A stretch of DNA of 64,000 bases from Tetradesmus obliquus. Its lineage: Eukaryota; Chlorophyta; Chlorophyceae; Sphaeropleales; Scenedesmaceae. The stretch covers positions 1,541,501 to 1,605,500 of the forward strand of contig CP126204.1 in NCBI GenBank assembly GCA_030272155.1, written 5' to 3'. Each line of letters starts with the position of its first letter. Positions within the stretch are counted from its first letter, which is position 1. Positions 10,557 through 20,743 of the stretch are shown piece by piece. The notes under the pieces were generated by a model, which was not told the origin of the DNA, did not search any database, and saw only the letters and a list, made by a program, of their open reading frames with translations. The position numbers and the translations under genes were made by a program.

Positions 10557-13500
10557 TCACAGGTACTTGGCCATGTTGGCCAGCATGCGCTCCCCCACCG
10601 GCTGCTGCAGCGGCGGTGGCACAAAGTCCTGCCCGGTGATGCGCTCGTACAGGTACACGTAGCGCGCCGACAGCTCCGACACCAGCTCAACGGGAGCCTC
10701 CGGCAGCACCTGCAGCCACATCACATATGGCACAGCTGGATTGAGTGCTGACACACAAGTGCTAACCACGTGTAATTGCACAGTTGTCCAACGCGGGCAC
10801 CTTTGCTGGCGCCTGCAGGAGCGCAGCACAGACAGCGTGGCACCCGCCAAGGCTGAGTCAAGGGCAGATAAAAGGTAATTACAGGCAGTGTTGTGGTCAG
10901 CAGTGATGCGCTCGTACAGGTACACGTAGCGCGCTGACAGCTCCGCCACCAGCTCCTTGGGGGCCTCCGGCAGCACCTGCAACAGCAACGGCAGCACCAA
11001 AGTCATGTGACGCTGAGCTGGGTGAGAGGTCGCAGCGTTGCCTGAGCCACGGCCCAGTCATCATGCACGTCCTGCAAGCGCACCTGCCTTGATGCACACA
11101 ACAGCAGTCACACAGCAAGCAGCAGCCCACACCAGCCGCACCTCGTCCTTGTAGGGGTCGCAGCGGCTCCTGAACCACAGCCTCAGGAACTCCTTGTCAA
11201 TGTTCTGAGGCTCCTGCCCCGCAGCGTGGCGCGCCTCGTAGCTGTCAGCCAGCCAGTAGCGGCTGGAGTCGGGCGTGTGGATCTGGCAGCAGGCAAACAG
11301 CAGTGCACACAAGTGGAACAGAATGCAGCATGCACCAGGCAACAGAACACACGCGGATGGACTTACGCATGTACTCTACAGGCGGCAGCAGGCGGCGAGC
11401 ACTGACGCGTACGGTGGCGTGTAGGTGAGTGACGGCAGCAGGCAGCAACACAGCACCGTTCACCTCACCAATGCAGCCGCCCTGCTGCACCGTCCCCCGC
11501 TCCCCTCACCTCATCCAGCAGCAGGATGTTGCCCTCTGCATCCTTGCCCAGCTCATACTTGGTGTCAACCAGCAAACACTTGCAGAGCAGTACCGCTTGT
11601 TACATGTTGGGTCAAACACGAACAGCTGCCTCACCTCATCCAGCAGCAGGATGTTGCCCTCTGCATCCTTGCCCAGCTCGTACTTGGTGTCAACCAGCAG
11701 CAGCCCCCGCTGCGCAGCCTCAGCCTGGCCGTGTGCAAACAGCGCCAGCGCAGCGCTGCTGGCAGTGTCCCAGTCTGCCTGGCTCATCAGGCCCTGCAGG
11801 GCGGACATGCATGGCACACATGCAATGCTGATTTCAAATGTATAAATATGTCCTTTCACATGAGACACATACATGGGGCATGCATATGGGAGACATACAT
11901 GGGACACAGACGTGGGACAAAGACAGGGAGAACAGACAGAAAACACAGACACATCAGCCTGACTCATCACGTACTGCAGGGGGGACGCACACGATGTGAC
12001 ACAGACAGGGACAGGAGGCAGGTAAGGATACACCAAGTCAGCATGGCTGATCCGCCCTGCAGTAGCATATACAGCGCCGACAAGCACAGCCAGGCATCTG
12101 CTCTTACAACAGCAGCCACCATGCAATCAGCCATCGATCAACATCGAATCTTATGCTGTGTGACACGTGCTGGCCAATTCCTGCAAGACGCTGCGTGTTC
12201 CTGCAAGGCAGCCAGCCCACCTGCGCCACGATCTCAGCCGGTGAGATGGGCACGTCGTGTGTCTCGCTCTTGGTGGTGGGAGTGATCACGTTGGCTGCCA
12301 GGCGCGCATTCTTGGCCATGCCATCAGGAAAAGTGTTGCCGCAGTATTCACGCGCGCCGTTGCTGTAGTGCGTCCACAGTGAGGTGTCAGTGCTGCCTAC
12401 AGAATGTCAATGCATGCAATGGAGGCAAGGCAGGACAGAATCTGGTTATTGACTGTCAGGGAAGGTGTCTGTGCTGTGGTGCGTCCACGGCGAGGTGTCA
12501 GTGCTGCGTGCAGCGTGCGGTTGCACACATTGGGGGCAGTTCGGAACATAAGATGTCATCTGCTGCCTGTTGCGCAGTTATCCCTGATGATGTGCTTTTT
12601 GGTGCTGCCGGTGTTGCTGCTGGTGCACGTTGACAAACACCGTGCAGCAGCGTCCTGCTGCAAGCGCATTGAGCTCCTGCTGTTGCTGCAGCACACCACA
12701 CTGCCTTCCATGACCCCTGCTTCTGTGGCCAGGCTGCACTAACAGCTGCTGCAATTCTGTGATGCTGGCCCTGCTGCACGCAGCCGTCTTTCTCCCTGCT
12801 GCTGCTGCTGCTCCCACCTCACCTGTCATGAAGCCGCGCACCACAAACTCCACCGGGAACACTGTGCACTTCTTCATCACAGTGATGTTGGGGTCGGGCA
12901 CATCCAGCACTGCATTGCCGATGATGTGGCCGGTGTGCTTGAACCACCAGGCAGCAGTCTGGTTCAGCACCTGCAACAACCCCACATGCGGCAGTCTTCT
13001 CAGCGTATACAAGCTCGCCCAGTCAGCAGCATTTGCAGGGTGGACACCCTTGCGTCAGCTGGCAGCCTGCCATTCATGCGATGCTGCATGACAACGAGCT
13101 TGTTCGCAGCAACAGGGGTGAACCCTCCCAGCTGCTGAAAGGACCAAGCATTCCACAGTGAACGACGTCGGCACAGCAGCTGCGCAAAAAATTTTGCGCC
13201 GCAAACCCTCACCTGGCCTTTGAAGGGGATGGATGCCAGCAGCCTGTCAAATGCGCTCTGCCTGTCAGTGGTGACAATCACAATCTTGTCATCAAGCTCG
13301 TACGTGTCACGGACCTTGCCCTGATGCAGGAAAAGCAGCAGAGGGCAGACGTGAAGGCACCCAGCAAGCAAGTCAGCTTGCAGTGGATGCCAGCAGCTGC
13401 TGCAAACCGCCTGCTGCTTGCTAACTGTACACCTGCCTTGTTATTGCACCTGTCATGGTGGCAACATGCCAGCTGCCATGCCCCACGCGGTCCGCACTGC

Positions 13501-14112
13501 AAAGGCATCTTCAGAGGTCCAAGTCAGGCAACTGCTGAGGTTGGATGAACGCGCGCAGCACCAATGTTCTGCCTGCTGCTAGCTGCTGCTGGGCGGCACT
13601 GCAGCATGTGCCCAGCAGGGCTGCTGTTATAGTGTATGCTGGGCTTGGCTGCTGCTGCTGCTGGTGCGTGCTGCGGTGCCCAGCCTGCTGCTGTTGGCTC
13701 ACCACTCGCTTGTTAGGCAGCGGCAGGTTGGTTTCAGTGACGCAGTTGTTGACCGCTGCTGCAATTGCTTCCTTAATCTCAGGCCGGACACCCTGGATGC
13801 TCTCCACCCTGCACCAGCACCAGCAGCAACTTGGCACTTCTTGGCACTTCTGCGCTGCAGCTGTTGCCAGCCTGGCTGGGGTCTAGCAGGAGTCATGCAG
13901 TAGCAGTTGTCCCGTACTCACGAGGCCGATGCTGCTGCCCTGCAAGCGAGGCTTGACCTGATGCGGGGGTGCGGAGCTGCCATGTGACTGGCCTGCAGCC
14001 GCTGCTGCTGCCTCTGCAAGCAACTCTGCATGTTTCCCGACACCTGCATATGCCTGGCACGGTGTTTGCTGCGGTTCTGCAAGCAAGAAAGGCGTCTGAG
14101 GCCAGTTTGCAA
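10557..14112 (-). CDS. PUR7: Phosphoribosylaminoimidazole-succinocarboxamide (SAICAR) synthetase, probably plastid-targeted
   Basis: Joins CAIR and aspartate with ATP to give SAICAR, step 8 of de novo IMP synthesis. Eight exons chain in phase: 13922-14112, 13703-13808, 13213-13320, 12823-12970, 12221-12396, 11635-11793, 11142-11282 and 10557-10709, giving 393 residues, close to plant PUR7. Exon 1 encodes about 64 residues rich in Arg, Ser, Gln and Ala, fitting a plastid transit peptide. Family signatures are [93 protein letters not shown] and the signature [15 protein letters not shown]. The first-exon frame was chosen because only it joins exon 2 ([11 protein letters not shown]) in phase. 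Introns carry partial copies of exons 5, 6 and 8. The exon 2 donor could be 3 bases earlier. Confidence 0.95.
10905..10986 (-). repeat. Intronic copy of SAICAR synthetase terminal exon 5' part
   Basis: Near-copy of the acceptor and first two-thirds of terminal exon 8 (10632-10716), lying upstream of the real exon in the transcript. It keeps a good cag acceptor and reads [20 protein letters not shown]. Phase is compatible with exon 7, so splicing here would give a different C-terminus. Confidence 0.85.
11503..11574 (-). repeat. Intronic copy of SAICAR synthetase exon 6 3' end with donor
   Basis: Matches 11629-11700 almost base for base (one difference noticed over 65 bases). It carries the coding end [20 protein letters not shown] and the gtgagg donor, 126 bp into the following intron. 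Confidence 0.9.
12471..12512 (-). repeat. Intronic copy of SAICAR synthetase exon 5 5' end
   Basis: Near-copy of 12364-12402, the acceptor and first codons of exon 5 (STDTSLWT). It lies in the preceding intron, with a cag acceptor in place of the real gene's tag. Confidence 0.75.
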
Positions 14113-14783
14113 CCAGATCGACCGTCACGAGCGATATGCAGCGCGGGTGGTGCTCTTTGCGTGCGTAGCACGCCTATGTCAGTTATTTCTGCGGGTGACA
14201 AGCCCTACTGGGCCAGCAACAACAGCTTTTTCAAAGAAATCCTGAGTGACGCCTGCTGTATTGCTCTCACGGTCCCCTGCTCGCGCTAGCGTGCCTTCCT
14301 CCCCTTACTCATTGTGTCGCTGCTGCTTCAAGTGCGATCAAGTGACACTACGTAGCCTAGATAGGGCGCATAGACAAAGGAGCATTGCCTTATTTTCATA
14401 CATTGAGGAACACTTGCCACCAGCAGGTGGGTTGTGCTGACACCTCAGCAGCAGCTCTACTTGTCTGCTGCTACTGCACCTGTAAGCAGCTCTGCGCCCT
14501 TACATCTGCTTCAGCTGGTGCTGTGAGCAGCAACACATGGCAATGCATGCAATGCATACAAGTTGTACTTCTCTGCTGCTTTCCGGCTGCGCAGGCAGGC
14601 TTGAACTGCTGCACAGGGCACAACCAATCAGCCTGAACAACAGCAGGCCCATCAGCTTACGCCAGCACACTGCACAGCAGCTGAGGCAGCTGCTGCAGCA
14701 GCCACAGCACTGCCAGTCTGCGCCTGTAGATCTCAGCCAGCTACTCAGCAGCAGAAGCAGCAGAAGCAGCAGCAGCAGCAGCC
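14113..14783. promoter_or_regulatory. Divergent promoter region, SAICAR synthetase / RWDD1-like
   Basis: 671 bp between outward-facing start codons. It includes a CAG-rich stretch just before 14784 that would be 5' UTR. No core motif recognised. Confidence 0.5.
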
Positions 14784-16689
14784 ATGGATTATGAATCCGA
14801 GCAGGCAATGGAGCTTGAGGCGCTGCAAGCCATCTTTCCTGATGACTTAGAAGAGTTTGAGGGCAATACGCCAGCAGACTGGCCACAGCAGCACGGCAAG
14901 ATGTGGGCCGTTAACATCAACCCCTCAGCAGAGGTGAGGGCAGCATGGGAGTTGCGTCTGCTTCATGCATGCAGTGGACATGCATGACTGCAAAAGAGAA
15001 TGGGTCAGTTGGTTGCCTGCAGCAGCACAGCAAGACTGGGCCATCAACATTGGCCCCTCAGTATAGGTGACGGCAGCATGAGGAGCGTAGCGGGTGTGGG
15101 GATGTGCCCGCTTCATGCATGCTTGCCATAGATCACAGAGAGCAGGCACCATTGTATCAGCAAGGATACAGGTAACGGCATGCTGAGTAGGGTCAGTCGC
15201 AATTGCTGGTGGTTCAACCAACTGCTTGCGCTGTGTGGCGCTTGGGTGGCAGCAGCAGCAGCGTCAGCGTCTGTTGCATTTTGCTTGCAGTTGCAGCAAG
15301 CCAAGCAGCAGCGCTGGCCTCGCTCAGCACAACTCCGCAGCTGCATGGGTAATGCTGTGCACGTTTTTTGAGCCTTTGCAAAAGCTGTTTTGCCAGCTTC
15401 CTCCACCACTCACACAGCTCCCGCAGCTGAAGCAGCAGCAGCAGCAGCACACAGTCCCACGCTGTGCAGTTGCGTTGTATGCACATGCACACGGAAGCTT
15501 TGCCTGCACAGATCGGAGCAGACGAAAAGGACGCAGAGCCTGAGCTGCAGATGCAAGTATGTCACTGCACTGGATATGCATCATAAACACGGTAGTTGTG
15601 TGTCTGCCTGTGTGTGTGTAGGTGGGAGCAGACGAAGAGGACGCTGAGCCTGAGCTGCAGATGCAGCTGGTGTTTACACACACGCCAACCTACCCAGTGT
15701 CCTTACACTTGCTTTGTGTTGACTGTGCATGCGCAGGTTGGTGCAGATGATGAGGATGCAGAGCCTGAGCTGCAGATGCAGCTGGTGTTTGCGCACACGC
15801 CCACCTACCCTGACGAGCCTCCCTGCATCAGGCTGCGCAGCGTGCGGGGGCTGGGTGATGCTGAGCTGGCTGAGGCCACAGCAGAGCTGCAGCAGCACAT
15901 TGCTGACAGCATGGGCATGGCCATGATCTACAACCTGGTCACAGCAGCACAGGAGTGGCTGGCAGGTGAGGCTGATCCATGGGGTTGACAATTCCAGCAC
16001 ATGTATCCAAGACTGTGCTGATGTCAGCGCAGGGGTGGTTAACAGTTGGGGCTGGTTGATTCAGCGCAGGGGTGGCTTGCAGGTGGTGCAGCAGCGGGCA
16101 CCAGCACCACGGGTGATGCTTATACACCTGCAGCAGCTGCACAGCAGTGGTTGGCAGGTGAAGCCAGCAGCACATGGTCAGGATTCGTATGTTACAGCAG
16201 TACAGCAGTGGCTGGCAGGTGAGCACATTGCTGACAGCATGGGCATGCCATTGTTGATCTACACCCTGGTCACGGCAGCACAGGAGTGGCTGGCAGGTGA
16301 GAGGTAGCAGCAGCCCATCTTGTTTTGCACTTGTGTCGTGGGTCACAAAAGCGCAGGAGTGGCTGCAAAGTGAGGGGCAGCAGCACACATACGCAGGGAT
16401 GTGCGCTACAGCAAGCAGTGGCTGGCAGGTGCGCGTGGCGCTGGCTAGGCAGACTCGACGGTGCCACAAGGAGGCTTGGCCGCCTGTGCATTTTCATACT
16501 CGGCAAACTTTGAACCACAACATCATCATCACCTGCTTGCTGACACCCTTCACTTGCTGCTGCTGCTGGTGCTGATATGCAGCGCGGCTAGCGGCAGGCC
16601 CAGCAGGCAGCGGGCTGGTCCTAGAAGCCGAGGAGCGCTTGCTGTCACACCAGTTGCATTGTCGTCGCCACCTGTTTTCTCACACCTGC

Positions 16690-16726
<37 letters not shown>

Positions 16727-17754
16727 CCTGCAGCGTGGCTAGCAGCAGGCCCAGCAGGCAGCGGGCTTGAACCCGAAGCCGAGGAGCGCTGATTGTTTGA
16801 CCAGTTGCATTGTCGTTACCACCTGTTTGCTGACACCTGCCTCTTGCTGCTGCTGGTGCTGTCCTGCAGCGCGGCTAGCGGCAGGACCAGCCGGCAGTGG
16901 GCTAGACCCAGAAGCCGAGGAGCGCCGCAAGCGCGACGAGGCGGAGGCAGCACGCGCAGCAGCGCGCGCGCACGGCACGCCCGTCACAGCCGAACTGTTC
17001 GAGGCATGGCGCAAGAAGTTTGAGGCTGAGCAGGCGCTGGCGAAAGTGCAGCTAGGGGAGGGCGGCAAGGCTGCTGCTGATGGTGCTGCTGCTGAGCGCA
17101 TGAGCGGCAAGGCGTGGTTCCTGGCTCAGATGGCTGCTGGCAAGGTGGTGTCTGAGAGCAGCGAGGAGGAGGAGGACGGGGAGGAGGATGCATACGAGGT
17201 GGAGGTGAGCAGTAAGCAGAGGAGCAAAGCCCTCGGTGCTAGAGATCATCAGCTTTACAGCTGGCTAGTGGGTGAATGATAGGCCTGGCTTGCGTTGTGT
17301 GGGTGTTCTTGCGCGGATCGAGTGCTGCTGTATGTTTATAAGGTGCTTGGTGGCAAGGCGTGGTTCCTGGCGCAGATGGCTGCAAGGTGTCTGAGAGCAG
17401 CGAGGAGGAGGAGGACGGGGAGGAGGACGCAAACGAGGTGGAGGTGAGCCATCTCAGCCCTGGCTGCTAGGAAAAATAAAGCTGCACAGCTAGCTAGTGT
17501 TGATTGTGAGGATTTGGCTGGATTTATGTGGGTGCCAGGGGATACAGGGAAGGCAACACGGCTCTGCTGTGTGCGTGCAGCAATGTACGTGTTTTCCATG
17601 TTGTGCATTGGTGTTTGTGCCGCTGTCGGGCATTGTGTGCTGTGTGCGTGATGCTGTGCTACGCCAGCCTGCTGAATGTCATATGCTGGTAGCATAATGC
17701 TGCGCTGAGTGTGCTGCCTGATTATGCACTTCGAACGTCTTCAAATCTTCGATG

Positions 17755-17788
<34 letters not shown>

Positions 17789-18385
17789 GGTGCCGCAGGG
17801 TGATGGCGAGGGGGAGCTGCTGGATGATGACGAGGATGAAGACATCGACTATGAGGTGCGCCGCTGCTGCTGCTGCTGCTGCTGCTTGCTTCCACAATGT
17901 GTACAGTGTGTCAGCACTGCAGATGTATCACATCATCATGCATCACTGGTCATTGTTACATGGTCCTCAAGTCTGCAGCCAAGCTTGATGTGCGGCAGCA
18001 CAGCCCTTCATTGAGGTGTGCTGCTGCGCCTTCCACCTCAGGATTTTGGCGCTGCAGAGCATGCACACCATGCCATGCAGTGTGCAACCATTGCATCATC
18101 TTCAAACAGCGGCTGAGCACTCCATGCAGCAGCACAGCCTGTTGTTCACTTTGCGCAATGCGCAGACGGCCGACGTCAACGAAATGGAGTTGCATGGAGG
18201 CCTGAAGGCACCATCATACTGTGTCGGATGCCCATACCGCTCTGCTCGGTGTCAGATTGACTAAGCCGCCGCAAAGATAATACGTCAGACAACCATGCTT
18301 GCACGGTGGGTGACATCAAACACACTTGGACTCTGCATAAGCCTGTTGAGAACACAGCTGCCCCTGCTGCCGCCGCCGCCGCCGC

Positions 18386-18417
<32 letters not shown>

Positions 18418-18476
18418 GTCAATAGGACGATGATGATGACGGGCTGCTTGATGAGTACCTGGCCAGCAAGGCCTGA
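14784..18476 (+). CDS. RWDD1: RWDD1/DFRP2-like RWD-domain protein
   Basis: Five exons in phase: 14784-14933, 15737-15965, 16870-17204, 17799-17855 and 18426-18476, giving 273 residues. Exons 1-2 encode an RWD domain: MDYESEQAMELEALQAIFPD at the start, then a YPDEPPCIRL turn typical of RWD folds and the closing helix IYNLVTAAQEWL. Exon 3 has the RWDD1 hallmark HGTPVTAELFEAWRKKFEAE within a charged helix, then acidic stretches (SSEEEEDGEEDAYEVEV, LLDDDEDEDIDYE) and the C-terminal DEYLASKA. RWDD1/DFRP2 proteins bind and stabilise the translation-factor GTPase DRG2; that role is inferred from family. Introns are unusually rich in partial copies of exons 2 and 3, including an in-frame 45-nt exon-like copy, and the last two acceptors follow (CTG)n tracts. 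Confidence 0.92.
15506..15694 (+). repeat. Two intronic copies of RWDD1-like exon 2 5' end
   Basis: Copies at 15506-15556 and 15618-15694 repeat the start of exon 2 (15737 on). The first is bracketed by cacag and gtatgt, so 15512-15556 forms a 45-nt in-frame exon encoding IGADEKDAEPELQMQ. The second has a gtgtag acceptor but runs out of frame after TPTYP. Confidence 0.9.
16221..16302 (+). repeat. Intronic copy of RWDD1-like exon 2 3' end with donor
   Basis: Repeats 15894-15971 (helix HIADSMGM..LVTAAQEWLAG plus gtgag donor) with a few changes. Further short pieces ending in tggctggcaggtga occur at about 16150 and 16207. Confidence 0.85.
16566..16795 (+). repeat. Two upstream copies of RWDD1-like exon 3 acceptor and 5' end
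   Basis: Copies at about 16566-16652 and 16726-16795 repeat the acceptor and first 55 or so bases of exon 3 (16858-16925), together with flanking pyrimidine-rich intron. The true acceptor is thus the third of three similar sites. Only the third opens into the full exon; the first two drift into other frames or stops. Confidence 0.88.
17349..17446 (+). repeat. Intronic copy of RWDD1-like exon 3 3' end with donor
   Basis: Repeats about 17105-17210 (GGKAWFLAQMAA... acidic run EEEEDGEED... gtgagc donor) with a small internal deletion, about 240 bp into the following intron. Confidence 0.88.
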
Positions 18477-19583
18477 TGGGGCACGCCTCATATCTGAAGG
18501 AAGGTGTTGGCAGCTGCCCACAGGCATGGAGCTGCTGCAAGCTGCTGCTGCGCGGCATGGGCAAGCGAGTTTTGTCTGATTGGCAGAAACATGGATGCTT
18601 GCAGCTGAAGCACTATGGCGTCAGTGCTTGTGATCAGCTGTCAGCTGTTTGCTGAGCGCTGGACGCCACTGTGAACACATGTGATGTCTACTTGTGGCAG
18701 AAGTGGTGCTGGCCATGTGGATGCCAAAGGGCATGAAGTGTGCCTGACACGTTGCAGGACATTGCTGTACATGTTGTCTTGTGAAAGTGTCTGGCTGCTC
18801 AAGCTCACTGGTCAGGGCGCAGCCTGCATCGCCACTGCATCTTGCACCAAGTTTCCAATGGAGCTGCACTCTACGTTGCGCTGCTGCGCGTGCGTGGCTG
18901 AAACACGCCACGTTCTGCACTGCTGCCTGCACTCACTTCATCAGGCTTGCATGCACGTTGCAACTCTTCTATCCTCACTGCAGCAGAGGTTGTTGACACG
19001 TGCAGGATACACTGTGGTTGTAACCGCTTGCAAGCAATGTCATGTGTGATGTCAACTCAATTGTATTCTGGGCACCTTGTGCTGTCTGGCCAGCCATGAT
19101 GAAACTAACCAAACAATGCGCTCGCCTAGCTGGCCAAATGTGCCACAGAGTCTGGGCACCACGGTGGCAGCATGAAGGGACGCAGATCTAGGGTGTGAAA
19201 ATGGTGACGTGCTCAAATTTACATGGCCTACCCAACGCAGGAGCTGGAACACTAAAGCTAAAACAACTACAGCAGGGGCCAAGGAGAGGCTCAAAGCACC
19301 GCATATGCCCTGCAAGGCCAGTGCCTCAGCCGCCCAGCAACTTTCTATGCACCATTGGTGCAGCAACTATCCCTGCACCAACGCAGCACTATGCCATGAT
19401 GCATCAGCGGTGCAACAACCTGGGTCGAAGACCCAGGCACAGCTTCTGCTCTGCTGGCTGAGAGACGCCGCCTGCTGCAGCTCCATCCTGGTTCACGGTA
19501 GCTGTCAACTCATGCTGACTCCAGCCAAGCACCCTGCACCACCGCCTTTCCAATGCTGCCTCCCCATATCACCTGCTGCCACG
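18477..19583. other. Tail-to-tail intergenic region
   Basis: 1.1 kb between the stops of the RWDD1-like gene (+) and pyruvate decarboxylase (-), so it holds both 3' UTRs. No coding chain recognised. A TGTAA polyadenylation motif occurs on plus near 19017 and on minus near 19219. Confidence 0.6.
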
Positions 19584-20499
19584 CTACTGCGGGTTGGGTG
19601 CCCTGCGGTGGACATAGCCCGGGGGTGAGAGCAGACACAGCAGCAGCAGACACAGGGGTGTTGATGACTTTGCAGCTAGCACAACAAGTCAACACAGAAA
19701 GAGGACATGGAGCTTTGATATACAGCATTCTATTCGCTGGATCTCAACTTAAGCTGCACCCTGCGACTCACCTTCTGTTGGCGTGACCCACGCGTGCCCC
19801 AAGTTCCAGCAGCTCATTGGACACTCAGCTACACTACATTGCTCACAGGTGACCGCCGAGCAGGCACCACAGCCTGGCTTACCGCTCAGAGCTGTGTATG
19901 AGGTTACAAATGCATGTTGTGTGCCAGCAAAGAAGCACAGCATTCAAGGCCATGGGTGTCAGGTGTTCTGGCTGATGATACGCAGATAAAAGGAAGTTTG
20001 ATCAACTGCATTTACGCCCACCTGCTGTTGGCGTGCCCCACTCGTGCACCAAACTCCAGCAGCTCCTTGGACACGTCATCAGTGTCAACACACACCTCAA
20101 CGAAGGCCAGGTGATCTGCCTTATCAGCGCTGAAGGCCTGCTGCAGTGCTGACGCCAGCTGGCCCTCCGTGGCTGCGCGTGCAGTGAAGAGCTTGGCCTT
20201 GCCATCATGGCGCATCGCCTTCACCAGGGCTGCAGACAGCAGGGCAGCACGGTTGCAGCAGGTCAAGTGGAGCAGCATGTTATACAGAGGCCCTCCGTGG
20301 CTGCGCGTGCAGTGAAGAGCTTGGCCTTGACATCATGGCGCATTGCCTTCACCAGGGCGGTGCAGCGCTGAACCAGCAGCAGCAGCGGCAGCGGCAGCTG
20401 CGGCGGCGGCGGCGGCGGCAGCCAATCGTATCTAGCCCCTGCATACTTACTGGCATGCCACAGCAGCCGCTGCGCTATTTAAAGCAGCAGCAGCAGCAG

Positions 20500-20531
<32 letters not shown>

Positions 20532-20704
20532 ATGCGTTCCACCTGTGTAGTCCCAGTTCTGGATCTGGTTGTAGGGCCCGTCGTGGATGAGGATCTCAAT
20601 CACAGCAGCAGCAGCAGCAGCAGCAGCGGCAGCAATGCGTCCCACCTGTGTAGTCCCAGTCCTGGATCTGGTTGCAAGGTCCATTATGGATGAGGATCTC
20701 ACTC

Positions 20705-20743
<39 letters not shown>

